From a bacterium (GTDB lineage Bacteria > UBP14 > UBA6098 > B30-G16): DNA of 64,000 bases. Positions 34,786 to 43,836 of the stretch are shown here, one piece after another. The first letter of the stretch is position 1; every line of letters starts with the position of its first letter. Location: positions 1-64,000 of the forward strand of contig JAUWMV010000003.1 of NCBI GenBank assembly GCA_030613005.1, given 5' to 3'. The notes under the pieces are model-generated. The model saw nothing but the letters and a program-made list of their open reading frames with translations, was not told the origin of the DNA and searched no databases. The position numbers and the translations under genes are program-made.

Positions 34786-36183
34786 TCATGTTAATTCTAC
34801 TTCATCTCCTTCGTTAGGCACGTGAACCTCCTTAAGATTATCCAGATCTTTAAGTGCTAATGCCAGTTCGAGTGTTTGTGCTTCTTCACCGTGAACAGTG
34901 AAAATTTTCTTAACTGGTCCGAGTCTCGATGCGTATTCAATGAGTTCATCTCTGTCTGCATGAGCAGAAAAAGAATTGGATTTAAAAACTTCTGCTTTAA
35001 CAGTGTAATGCTCACCAAGGATAGGAACATCTTCCAAACCATCCATAAATTTCCTTCCTAAAGTGTTTTGAGCCATGAAACCAACAATCATTATTGTGTT
35101 TTTAGGATCTTCGACATTGTTCTTAAGATGGTGCAATACTCTTCCTGCTTCTGCCATTCCGGATGCTGAAATTATAATCATAGGTTCCTTGATTGTATTT
35201 AGTTCCTTCGATCTATCTACGGATCGGACATATTCAATCCTTGCAGTATCAAAAGGATCCGTACCATTTTGAAGTAATTCTTGAGTTTCTCTATCAAACC
35301 AATCGAGGAATTCTCTGAAAACAAAAGTAAGATTAACTGCCAGAGGAGAATCTATGAATAATGGAACATCTGGGATTCTATTTTCAGTATGTAATTCTGC
35401 AATATAGTAAATAAGTTCTTGGGTTCGCTCGAGAGCGAAAGACGGGATAATAATTTTTCCACCGCGTTCGAAAGTTCGATTTATTATTTCTGCAAGTTCT
35501 TCTTTTGCATTTGAAATGTTTTCATGAACTCTATTGCCATATGTGCTTTCAATGAGAGCATAATCCACATCCCTCATTTGTTCGGGGTCATTAAGGAGTG
35601 GGAGTCCTTTTCTACCGAGATCCACGATGTAGCCCAGATTTATAACATAACTACCCTCTTTTATTCGAAGTTTAGTTAAAGCAGCGCCAAGAACATGTCC
35701 CGCTTCAATAAACATAACCTCCACATCCTCAGCAACTTGGAACCATGTATTGAGCTTATGTGGTCGAACTAAGCGAATTGCATCCATAGCATCTGCCATC
35801 TCATATATTGGTTCCACCTGTGGGATACCTTTTTTCCTATTTTTCTTGTTGATATATTCAATATCTCGCTCCTGAAGATATGCTGAATCGGGAAGCATAT
35901 AATGGCAAAGCTCATCAGTGGGTGAGGTTGTATAAATTGTTTTATTGTATCCGCTTCTAACAAGATTTGGAAGATTTCCTGAATGATCAATATGTGCATG
36001 ACCAATTACAACAGCATCAATTTCGTTTGCAGTGAAAGGTAAATTGCGATTTTTTTCTCTGCTTTCCTTTCTTCGACCCTGAAATAAACCGCAATCGAGC
36101 AAAATTTTGGTTCCTTGTGCAGTTGTTATGAGATGTTTAGAACCAGTTACACTTCTTGCAGCGCCCAAGAATTGAATTTTCAT
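34786..36183 (-). CDS. Metallo-beta-lactamase/beta-CASP RNA nuclease-like protein
   Basis: A 465-residue protein with MBL motifs GHAHIDHSGNLP (about 60) and EAGHVLGAA, a beta-CASP insert (about 200-370) with KIIIPSFALERTQEL and IIISASGMAEAGRVLHHL, and a C-terminal RMMBL segment (SFSAHADRDELIEYA, IFTVHGEEAQ). This is the YSH1/CPSF-type single-protein family of bacterial RNA exonucleases. It probably processes RNA in the cytoplasm. The start at 36183 has a short leader. It sits between apt and pfkB on the minus strand with gaps of 109 and 61 bp. Confidence 0.9.
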   Translation of the reverse strand: MKIQFLGAARSVTGSKHLITTAQGTKILLDCGLFQGRRKESREKNRNLPFTANEIDAVVIGHAHIDHSGNLPNLVRSGYNKTIYTTSPTDELCHYMLPDSAYLQERDIEYINKKNRKKGIPQVEPIYEMADAMDAIRLVRPHKLNTWFQVAEDVEVMFIEAGHVLGAALTKLRIKEGSYVINLGYIVDLGRKGLPLLNDPEQMRDVDYALIESTYGNRVHENISNAKEELAEIINRTFERGGKIIIPSFALERTQELIYYIAELHTENRIPDVPLFIDSPLAVNLTFVFREFLDWFDRETQELLQNGTDPFDTARIEYVRSVDRSKELNTIKEPMIIISASGMAEAGRVLHHLKNNVEDPKNTIMIVGFMAQNTLGRKFMDGLEDVPILGEHYTVKAEVFKSNSFSAHADRDELIEYASRLGPVKKIFTVHGEEAQTLELALALKDLDNLKEVHVPNEGDEVELT

Positions 36184-36292
36184 TTATATCCTTTCGGAGT
36201 TTTCTGTTTATTAATGAGTTCGGCTTTGTGACTAATTAAAGAAGTAAATATAGCAACTATAAAGTTAAATTGACTAAGTTGTTCGATGTAAT

Positions 36293-36814
36293 CTACTTAC
36301 CCTCAAATTCCATTATAGAATAGAGATTATACGGTTCGATTTTCTTCCGACCATTCAAATCTACAAGCTCGATAATGACTGCTATATCTACAATTATTCC
36401 AGCTAACCTTTCAATCATTTTTGCTGCTGCTTTAAGAGAGCCACCAGTAGCGATTAGATCATCTAAAAGCAGTACATTTTCACCCGGTTTTATTGCATCT
36501 GTATGCATTTCAAGAGTATCGGTTCCATATTCTAATTCGTAAGTCTCCGAGATAGTATTCCATGGAAGTTTGTTCTTTTTTCTAATAGGAACAAATCCTA
36601 CACCCAGTTTATGTGCTAATGCTCCACCAAAAATGAAACCTCTCGATTCGATCGCTGCGACGACATCAATATTAATGTTTTTATAGCGATCATATAGTAT
36701 TTCAATGGTCTCATTAAATGAATTAGGATCACCTATTAAAGTTGTAATGTCCCTGAAAATAATCCCAGGTTTTGGAAAGTCTGGAATATTTCTTATACTA
36801 TCTGCGAGATCCAT
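36293..36814 (-). CDS. apt: Adenine phosphoribosyltransferase
   Basis: A 173-residue type I phosphoribosyltransferase that converts adenine and PRPP to AMP. Evidence: IRNIPDFPKPGIIFRDITTL at the N-terminus, AIESRGFIFG, KKNKLPW, and the PRPP loop VLLLDDLIATGGSLKAA. All are diagnostic for Apt and the length is normal. AAGGAGGT lies just before the ATG at 36814, next to the end of the LVIVD pseudogene, only 15 bp away. This suggests the two were once cotranscribed. Confidence 0.94.
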   Translation of the reverse strand: MDLADSIRNIPDFPKPGIIFRDITTLIGDPNSFNETIEILYDRYKNINIDVVAAIESRGFIFGGALAHKLGVGFVPIRKKNKLPWNTISETYELEYGTDTLEMHTDAIKPGENVLLLDDLIATGGSLKAAAKMIERLAGIIVDIAVIIELVDLNGRKKIEPYNLYSIMEFEGK

Positions 36815-36829
36815 CGGTTTTACCTCCTT

Positions 36830-37714
36830 TTATTGAGAGATCGTAACAAAAACTACTCCCCAATCTCTATCACAAATAATAAACCCATCCTCGAAAAATA
36901 TCAACACTAAAAGCGTATGACGTCTCAGGTTGTCCACTAAGACTTGGCTTAGAAGGATTTGATAGATAGTAAAAGAGCACACCCTCCGAGCCTATTGCCA
37001 ATGAAAGATACTTCTTCCCATACAATTGATTAATTGCTATTCCCTGTGCATCACCAGTCTGGATGTCTGACTGATAAATATATAATGGACTATTTGGATC
37101 ATCAACATCAATAATAGCCAGACCAGATATTCCGTCGCACAATAGATATAGCTATCGTTATAAACTAATTTATTTGCTTCGTCGGGTGTATCACAAATTG
37201 ATATTATATTAGCTGAATCAGGATTTGCAATGTTAATGAAAACACACCGGCATCCCCAGTTCCTAAAGCAATAAAAGTGTCCCATACCTCAACACTATAT
37301 CCAAATCCCGCTTCCATAATCGGTTCACCTCGCTGAAGTGGAAATTCTATTTCGTGCACTTATTATGTAAAGACCATCCTGGGAATCTGAGCAATAGAGG
37401 AATAATGTTTCATCACGCCAGTCTGAGACCATATCGGTAAATCTTCGCACATAACTTGAGGATATTAAAATAGGATTTCTAATTTCATTGAAGATTTCAA
37501 GTCTATATTCTATAGTACCACTGTAATATGTCCAATCAAATTCTATAGGGAAATTAACCACCATTAAACTTTTTTCTGGTTCGATAAGATCGATAAGTCT
37601 TACACAATTGTCGGGGAGATTTCTATCTGTACATCCTGAAATTATAAATATTGTAGCAGATGCTGAAACTAAAAGAAATATGGCTTTATTAATATTAGAG
37701 ATAATTTTTAAAAC
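36830..37714 (-). pseudogene. Frameshifted LVIVD-repeat lipoprotein
   Basis: The minus strand reads as a lipoprotein with LVIVD-type propeller repeats, broken into five segments. Segment one has a signal peptide (NKAIFLLVSASATIFIISGC, lipobox ISGC) and runs to about 37325. It continues in a second frame (GEPIMEAGFGYSVEVWDTF), a third (INIANPDSANIISICDTPDEAN), a fourth (GLAIIDVDDPNSPLYIYQ) and a fifth (GFIICDRDWGVVFVTIS) that ends at TAA 36830. The repeats 'L.IIDV.DP..P' identify the family. No ATG, GTG or TTG is found at the start of the signal peptide, since a TAA lies at 37715-37717. At least four frameshifts make a true pseudogene likely; clustered assembly errors are the alternative. Confidence 0.78.
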
Positions 37715-37760
37715 TTATATCACTCCATAAGGAATTTTTAGATTTTCAATTTCAAGTTTA

Positions 37761-38948
37761 TTATTTTCTAATCACAAACTCCACTCTTCTGTTTATTGCT
37801 CTGCCCTCGGATGTTCCATTATCAGCAATAGGATCTGTTTCTCCAAAGCCCACGGCTATGAGTCTATGAGCCAAAATATCATATATAGAAACAATGAATT
37901 TTCTGACTGCATCAGCTCTTTTCTGTGAAAGGTCAAGATTGTATTTCTCTGAACCGATAGAATCCGTATATCCTCTTATTTCTATTATCCATGTGTGATT
38001 TTCATTAAGAATTTTTGCAATTTGTGCAAGAATGGAAAACGAAGTAGGTAACTCAATTTTTGAGCTATTGAAGGCGAAGAATATTTCATTTGTAATGTAT
38101 TTTCCTTTCTCCTTAAATTGTGTCGTTATCTCCTCATACAGTTCTTTTCCTTTCCTAACTTCAGCCAGTGGTCTGGGACATCCTCTTTCATCGACGAAGG
38201 TGTTGGGAGGTGTATCGGGACAATAGTCGAATTCATCCCATACACCGTCTCTATCGTAATCCTCATGGGTTGTAGTAAAGAAATTGAAACAAACGCCCAA
38301 ACCAAAGTGAAAATATCCACGCCAGCTTCCTGCACTAACATAGTTTGTATCTGATATAGGATAATGTTGAATTATTTCCCCTTTCATGTCATTGGGATAC
38401 ATAGTAAATTTAATAAAGCCATTAATACCAAGGTATGGGGTAATGTTGTATTGTGTTCCAATCACTAAAGGTATCTTAACTCCAGTTATATCGCCGGTTA
38501 TTTTACTACCTTTCACTTTTTTTCGAACGATAACCCCGGTTTCGTCAGTTGCGATAATGCTAAAATTCCAGAAGCCAATACCAGTTTGAATATATGGGTT
38601 AATTTTTTTATAGGGGGAGAATTCATAGCCTACCAATATGTCAACATTCCAGTCTGTCCAATCATGAATTTCAGTATATCTTATGAATAACTCATCATAA
38701 AAGATCATATCATCCGGAACATCCGGATAAAGCAAACCTGATCCGTAGCTAACTCCAAAACTCCAATTGTAGTATTCCTCGGATGGGTAATTTATTCTTA
38801 TATCTAACTGTCCATCGGAATGACCATCTTTGCCAATGCCGTAGTTTCCTCCTAACATTACTGACCCAAATTTAAATCTCTTAACCGCATAGGTGGGACA
38901 AAGGAGTGAAATGATTAATAAAAATACAAGAATGGAATTACGTCTCAT
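37761..38948 (-). CDS. OmpA-family outer membrane protein
   Basis: A 395-residue outer-membrane protein. It has a signal peptide (about 1-21), an eight-stranded-type beta-barrel region with alternating aromatic residues (about 25-220), a thrombospondin type 3-like calcium motif DYDRDGVWDEFDYCPDTP with RGCP (about 225-255) and a C-terminal OmpA peptidoglycan-binding domain (about 285-395). The latter shows IEIRGYTDSIGSEKYN, LSQKRADAVRKF and GEGRAINRRVEF-like SEGRAINRRVEFV. It links the outer membrane to peptidoglycan. AAGGAGGG precedes the ATG. Transcribed alone, 359 bp after the EAL gene's end. Confidence 0.9.
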   Translation of the reverse strand: MRRNSILVFLLIISLLCPTYAVKRFKFGSVMLGGNYGIGKDGHSDGQLDIRINYPSEEYYNWSFGVSYGSGLLYPDVPDDMIFYDELFIRYTEIHDWTDWNVDILVGYEFSPYKKINPYIQTGIGFWNFSIIATDETGVIVRKKVKGSKITGDITGVKIPLVIGTQYNITPYLGINGFIKFTMYPNDMKGEIIQHYPISDTNYVSAGSWRGYFHFGLGVCFNFFTTTHEDYDRDGVWDEFDYCPDTPPNTFVDERGCPRPLAEVRKGKELYEEITTQFKEKGKYITNEIFFAFNSSKIELPTSFSILAQIAKILNENHTWIIEIRGYTDSIGSEKYNLDLSQKRADAVRKFIVSIYDILAHRLIAVGFGETDPIADNGTSEGRAINRRVEFVIRK

Positions 38949-39307
38949 TGTGACCCTCCTTAAGGTAGGTTTGGTATTTCTATATTATTGTGATTTTCCC
39001 GATTAGACAAGTGAAAAGACTTATCTCATATTTTAAATATGCTGCTTTATAAATTATTTTGTTTTTTTACCTGTTAAATTAAGAATTTCTTTCAGATCTT
39101 TTTCAATGCGACAAGAGCAAAACTTCTGAATACGTGAAAGAAAACACTTTTAAGAAAAAATTATACAGTCACAGTCGAAATGAGAAGTAATTGAATAATC
39201 AGGATTCTATATAAAGCGTTCAATGTTAATTATCTTGATTTATTTATGTTAAGGGCAAATTTTTAAAGTTATGAAATAATAAAGAATTTCTATTATATAG
39301 TTAAACG
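38949..39307 (-). other. Intergenic region between the OmpA and EAL-GGDEF genes
   Basis: About 360 AT-rich bases. The left end carries the ompA Shine-Dalgarno and promoter. The rest (39011-39307) shows no open frame, tRNA or obvious hairpin with a T-tract. Confidence 0.5.
38982..39010 (-). promoter_or_regulatory. Candidate promoter of the OmpA-family gene
   Basis: On the minus strand TTGTCT (plus 39005-39010) lies 17 bp from TAATAT (plus 38982-38987), 34 bp before the ATG at 38948. Boxes are imperfect but spacing and position are good. Confidence 0.42.
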
Positions 39308-41122
39308 TTAATCTAAAATTTCTGTATCATCTGGGGAAGTAAATTTAATGAAATCAGGAAATTCGCTCCTTTCTTTAGTTATCTCACCGATATAAGATGT
39401 AATAATTTTCGAATCCGTTTGTTTTGCTTTCCCCTTAAGATTTGCAATACTGGGAATAATATCTTCAAAAGTAAATAGCCTTTCACCTTTCGGAAGATAT
39501 AATATTACAGCACTGGCAGTGAGGATAGGTGGTGTTTTTGTACTCGATGTTGAAGTCTTTCCGATAAATTTTCCCTTGTAAATACTAACCATTTCATTCT
39601 TGAAACGCCAGAGAATGGAATTAATAATTTCACGAATTTCATCGAATTCTTCGGACTCGGTTTCAAACACCGAGAAGAATTTGTCTCCGCTAACATGTCC
39701 GATGAAAACTTTCCTACTTTCTGAGATTTCTCTTAAGATATCTGCAAAAATTATGATTGCTCGATTACCGTCCTGGAAACCAAATTTATTATTAAAAGCT
39801 GTAAAATCATCGAAATCGAAATACACAATTGCAAATGCTCTGTCTTTTTTTTGTATCAATTGCGAAATATATTCATTTATTCTTTTCGGACCTGGAAGTT
39901 TGGATAATGGATTTTCCTCTTTTGATAAAGCTATTTTTTTATCATTTATTGCTTTTAGAAGTGATCCTGAAAATAGAAAACCTTTATACTTTCCGCTTTC
40001 TGTTAAAATGACACCTTCCGGTTCAGTTGCAGTTGTAATAATTTCAATAATACTATCAATCGTGGTTGTAATTTCAGAAATTGGAGCTTTGATTATAAAC
40101 TTTTCTAGGGAAACTTTTGAGTCCTTATTTTTCAATAATTGCTGACCGGTGTCAGTATTAATGAGTTGTTTTATCTCGTTCTCTCGGATAATTCCCAAAG
40201 GTTCATCCTGTCGATTAACGACAGGTAGAAGATTAGTTTTGGTTTCAATAAGCAGCTTTATTAAATTAACTAAGCTGTATTGTCCATATTTTATGGGTTC
40301 TATTTTTTTTATTCTACTGAAAAAATATCTTGAATCATCGGAGCAAGTAAAAATATTTCTTCTGTTTAATTGATTCACATATTCGTATTTAGGTTTTAAT
40401 TTTTCCATCTGTGTTGTTGGTTTTTGTATTAAATAACCCTGAATGAAATCGGTACAAATTTCCTTGCATGCATAAAATTCGTCCTCAGTCTCAACACCTT
40501 CCGCAATAACAGGTATTCCCATTAAATGAGCGAGATCGATTACTTTTGAAACGAATAGTTTCTTTTTGGCATATTTTGCCAGTTCATTAATAAAAGAAAT
40601 GTCAATTTTTAAATAATCTGGTTTTGAATAATAAAGAAGTTGAAGTCCTGAATATCCTGCTCCAAAATTATCGATAGCAATTTTAAAACCTTGTTGTTTG
40701 AAAAGTGTAAGTACACTTTTGGCGAAAATTAAGCTTGAATATTGATGCTTTTCAGATATTTCGAAACATAAATTGCTTGGTTCGAAATTCATTCCTTCAC
40801 AATCGGGAAGACTGCATTTAGAAATGAAATTCGGTATCAAAAGAATTCGGTTATCTACATTGTAGAAAAATTTATAATTAGAGGCGTTTTCAAGTGTGCA
40901 GAATTTCTTAAACGCTTTTGCCCTAAATCTTTTATCGATCTCTAAAAGTATTTGGTCTTCAAATGCAGAGTCGAAAATGTTGTGAATAGTGGGGAATCCA
41001 GCGCTTTCGTGGTTTCTTAAAAGCGCTTCATAACCGATGCATATGCCATTATGAATGTTTACAATTGGTTGGAAAGCATAATCTATTCGCTGCAATATTT
41101 CTTTCCATTTCTCAATTTGCAT
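39308..41122 (-). CDS. EAL-CBS-GGDEF c-di-GMP-related protein with altered active sites
   Basis: A 604-residue soluble signalling protein. Residues about 1-235 form an EAL domain: YEALLR signature, FEISEKH, DNFGAGYSG, YLKIDISFI, IAEGVETEDEF and IQGYLIQKP. The usual DDFGTG loop reads DNFGAG, replacing a metal-associated Asp. Residues about 260-400 hold a pair of CBS-like modules (NLLPVVNRQDEPLGIIRE). Residues about 405-590 form a GGDEF domain with YFDFDDFTAFNNKFGFQDGN but SGDKF in place of GGDEF, so cyclase activity is unlikely. The order EAL-CBS-GGDEF is a known architecture. It may be a weak phosphodiesterase or a c-di-GMP/GTP sensor. Monocistronic, divergent from queC. Confidence 0.85.
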   Translation of the reverse strand: MQIEKWKEILQRIDYAFQPIVNIHNGICIGYEALLRNHESAGFPTIHNIFDSAFEDQILLEIDKRFRAKAFKKFCTLENASNYKFFYNVDNRILLIPNFISKCSLPDCEGMNFEPSNLCFEISEKHQYSSLIFAKSVLTLFKQQGFKIAIDNFGAGYSGLQLLYYSKPDYLKIDISFINELAKYAKKKLFVSKVIDLAHLMGIPVIAEGVETEDEFYACKEICTDFIQGYLIQKPTTQMEKLKPKYEYVNQLNRRNIFTCSDDSRYFFSRIKKIEPIKYGQYSLVNLIKLLIETKTNLLPVVNRQDEPLGIIRENEIKQLINTDTGQQLLKNKDSKVSLEKFIIKAPISEITTTIDSIIEIITTATEPEGVILTESGKYKGFLFSGSLLKAINDKKIALSKEENPLSKLPGPKRINEYISQLIQKKDRAFAIVYFDFDDFTAFNNKFGFQDGNRAIIIFADILREISESRKVFIGHVSGDKFFSVFETESEEFDEIREIINSILWRFKNEMVSIYKGKFIGKTSTSSTKTPPILTASAVILYLPKGERLFTFEDIIPSIANLKGKAKQTDSKIITSYIGEITKERSEFPDFIKFTSPDDTEILD

Positions 41123-41398
41123 ACGACCCCCATAACAAATGTATAGTAAAGTTTATATATAGCAATTGAAATTGATTGAAAAAAATCAAGGACTATAGAA
41201 ATAACGTTTTCTCAATTATGAATTGGACTTTTGAAAGAAATCATTTTTTTCTATTGAGATTATATCTTTAAATTTGTTTAGCAATTATAATCTATACACA
41301 CTTGATTTGAATGTGCTTTAAATAGAATTTTCTCTTTAATCCTTATTATAATCCTTAGGTAAAAATTAAGAATTAAAAAGGACATTGAAAGTTGAGAT

Positions 41399-42088
41399 AT
41401 GAATAATTTGAACAACAAACTTGCAGTTATATTAACTTCGGGTGGAATGGATAGCTCAACAATCCTCGCAATAGCTGCAAATTTAGGTTTAGAGATTGCT
41501 GCAATTCATTTCGACTATAAACAACGAAACCGAATAAAAGAACATGAAGCGTTTATTAAGCTTTCAAAATTTTATAACGTGCAGTATACATTCGTTTCAA
41601 AGCTATATACTCTGGGTGATATAGGTGGTTCTGCCTTAACAGATTATAGCATAGATATCCCCAAAGAAATTCCTATAGAAAATAATAGAATTCCCTTTAC
41701 CTATGTTCCGTTTAGAAACGGAATTATGCTATCTATTGCTGCTGCTTGGGCAGAAATTATTAAAGCCATAAGTATTTTTATTGGTGTGGTTGAGGAGGAT
41801 AGTTCAGGTTATCCTGATTGCAGTGAAAAATTCATTATCTCGATGAAACAATGCATTAATCTTGGTCGAAAACCAGAAAATGCAGTAAATCTTATTGCAC
41901 CGGTCATACATCTTAAAAAATCGCAGATTGTTAAAATAGGGGAATCTCTTGATCTGCCATATGAGAAAACGTGGTCGTGTTATCGTAGTGGAGATATTCA
42001 CTGTGGGGAATGCCCGGCATGCAAGCTTAGAAAGAGAGCTTTTAGAGATGCGAAAGTACCAGATCCTACTACTTATTTAGTTGAATGA
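41399..42088 (+). CDS. queC: 7-cyano-7-deazaguanine synthase
   Basis: A 229-residue PP-loop ATPase that makes preQ0 from 7-carboxy-7-deazaguanine. Evidence: the PP-loop LTSGGMDSSTILAIA (about 11-25), FDYKQRN, PFRNGIMLSIAAAWAE, EEDSSGYPDCS, and the zinc site CYRSGDIHCGECPACK near residue 194. It serves queuosine or another 7-deazaguanine modification. No queD, queE or queF lies next to it, so the rest of the pathway must be elsewhere. The start at 41399 has a weak GAG ribosome site. It converges with the PAS/receiver gene after 30 bp. Confidence 0.94.
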   Translation: MNNLNNKLAVILTSGGMDSSTILAIAANLGLEIAAIHFDYKQRNRIKEHEAFIKLSKFYNVQYTFVSKLYTLGDIGGSALTDYSIDIPKEIPIENNRIPFTYVPFRNGIMLSIAAAWAEIIKAISIFIGVVEEDSSGYPDCSEKFIISMKQCINLGRKPENAVNLIAPVIHLKKSQIVKIGESLDLPYEKTWSCYRSGDIHCGECPACKLRKRAFRDAKVPDPTTYLVE

Positions 42089-42118
42089 TATTGTCATATA
42101 GTGCTAAGATAATAATCT

Positions 42119-43780
42119 TTAGGATTCGAATAAGGAAGCGATTTTTTCAAGAAGAAGCTCCAATTGAAATGGTTTCTCCTTAAAAAAAACACCTTTTAAT
42201 CCATCTCTTGCTGCCTTAACTACAGTATGGTCGGGATCGTAACCAAAAGCTGTCATCAATATTATATTTGTTTTCGGATTCTTCATACGTGCAGCCTTGA
42301 AAACTTCATATCCATTAGCGTAAGGCATCTTTATATCAGAGATTATAAGATCATAATCTTTGCATTTAATTTTCTCTATAGCTACTCTTCCGTCCTCTGC
42401 AGTGTCGACTTTCATATTGAAATGCCTCAGGAACTCGGCAAAACCTTCTCTTATTATCGGTTCGTCATCAGCAACCATAATATTTAGAGTCTTAATTTTT
42501 ATTTTAATTAATTTGCCAGTAGGTTTAACTGTTGTTTTGGGCAGTGAAAGCATCTCAAGTTTGCCAATATATCGCTCATCCTCGAAATCTTGAGGATTTT
42601 GAAGCGATTTTGTTATTTCGGCAATCTGAAAGGATCGAGTTAATGCTTTGTTAAGACCTTCTGCGAAGCTTATATGAAGCTTATCATCTCTTATTTCATT
42701 AATATCTTGCCTTAGATGCGATAGCAATGCTACCTGTGCCATTAATTGATTGTTTATGTGGTGAGAGAGAGCAACGACTGTCTTTTGAATTGCTTTATTT
42801 CTTTCTACTTCAATTTTTTGCTTTTCTAGTTCTTTAATAGGTCTAAGGTCTCTACTAATCCCAACTGTTCCGATTTCATCACCATTTTGATCGAATAATA
42901 TCGAGGAAGAAAGAGAAAGTGGAATAGTTTCACCGTTTTTGGATACGACCTCAATTTCCTCTTGTATAACAGTGCCCTCGCTGCTTCTCATTTTCTTCAT
43001 AACTTCTCGGGCTTGTTCGGGATAGCGATATATTCCGAGCACAGAATGACCTATTATCTCATTAGCTTTGTATCCCAATGTCTTTTCCGCAGCCTTATTC
43101 CAGACCCTTATTTTCCCATCATTATCTGAAGTTATAACCAGATCTGCAGAACCAGCGATGATTTTCTTGAGGTAAGTTTCTTGTTCTATAAGCTTATTTG
43201 TCATCCGATTTCGATCGATAATCCAGCCACATAGATAGGCATATATTTCAAGAAATCTCAGTGCATCGTTTTTTGAAGAGAGAGTAAATTCATCAAAGGG
43301 TTCATCAACAGAAATAACGCCTATAATCCGTTTGGTTTGTGATTTTAATGGCACAAAAAGGTAATCGTTTGGATGCCAACCAGATTTTTTGGGTTCAATT
43401 TCGCTTTGGATGCCCCCGATTTCATCGGAGAAAGGATCGTTGTGAGGAATGTAATATGATTTACTTATTTGGTATTTTGGAGAAAATATCTTTTCCCATA
43501 TCTCCTTTGAAGGTGGTCTTTTATGTTTAAAATTTTCGAAAGTCGCTTTAGAAACCCCGGCATATCCAATATGCTTACGTTTCCAACCTCGACCAAAAAG
43601 CGATATTAATGCTCTTCGGAAAAGCCTAGCCTTTACTATTGCTTTAGCTATAAGCTGTAATTGATTGCTTAGATTTTTCGATTGGGTAACAGTCTGTGCA
43701 GTTGAAAGTAATATCTCAAATCGATCTACTATGAAATTTGAGTTTTTCTCGAAATTTTGTTTTAGTTCCTTCTCGTCCAT
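42119..43780 (-). CDS. GAF-PAS-His box-receiver protein without a kinase ATPase domain
   Basis: A 553-residue cytoplasmic signalling protein. Residues about 15-195 form a GAF domain with GVISVDEPFDE. Residues about 200-325 form a PAS domain with ITSDNDGKIRVWNKAAEKTLGY and GTVGISRDLRPIKELE. Residues about 335-415 carry a dimerisation-type helix pair with the box VVALSHHINNQLM, like the H-box of a histidine kinase. Residues about 430-553 form a receiver with ADDEP, DLIISDIKMP (phosphoacceptor Asp) and FFKEKPF. No HATPase_c motifs (N, G1 or G2 boxes) lie between the H-box and the receiver. It therefore cannot autophosphorylate by itself and may be a phosphotransfer adapter. Confidence 0.82.
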   Translation of the reverse strand: MDEKELKQNFEKNSNFIVDRFEILLSTAQTVTQSKNLSNQLQLIAKAIVKARLFRRALISLFGRGWKRKHIGYAGVSKATFENFKHKRPPSKEIWEKIFSPKYQISKSYYIPHNDPFSDEIGGIQSEIEPKKSGWHPNDYLFVPLKSQTKRIIGVISVDEPFDEFTLSSKNDALRFLEIYAYLCGWIIDRNRMTNKLIEQETYLKKIIAGSADLVITSDNDGKIRVWNKAAEKTLGYKANEIIGHSVLGIYRYPEQAREVMKKMRSSEGTVIQEEIEVVSKNGETIPLSLSSSILFDQNGDEIGTVGISRDLRPIKELEKQKIEVERNKAIQKTVVALSHHINNQLMAQVALLSHLRQDINEIRDDKLHISFAEGLNKALTRSFQIAEITKSLQNPQDFEDERYIGKLEMLSLPKTTVKPTGKLIKIKIKTLNIMVADDEPIIREGFAEFLRHFNMKVDTAEDGRVAIEKIKCKDYDLIISDIKMPYANGYEVFKAARMKNPKTNIILMTAFGYDPDHTVVKAARDGLKGVFFKEKPFQLELLLEKIASLFES

Positions 43781-43836
43781 TGCTTCCCGTTAGATTAATT
43801 TATTATAAATTAATTAAGCAGTTACTTCTACAATAA

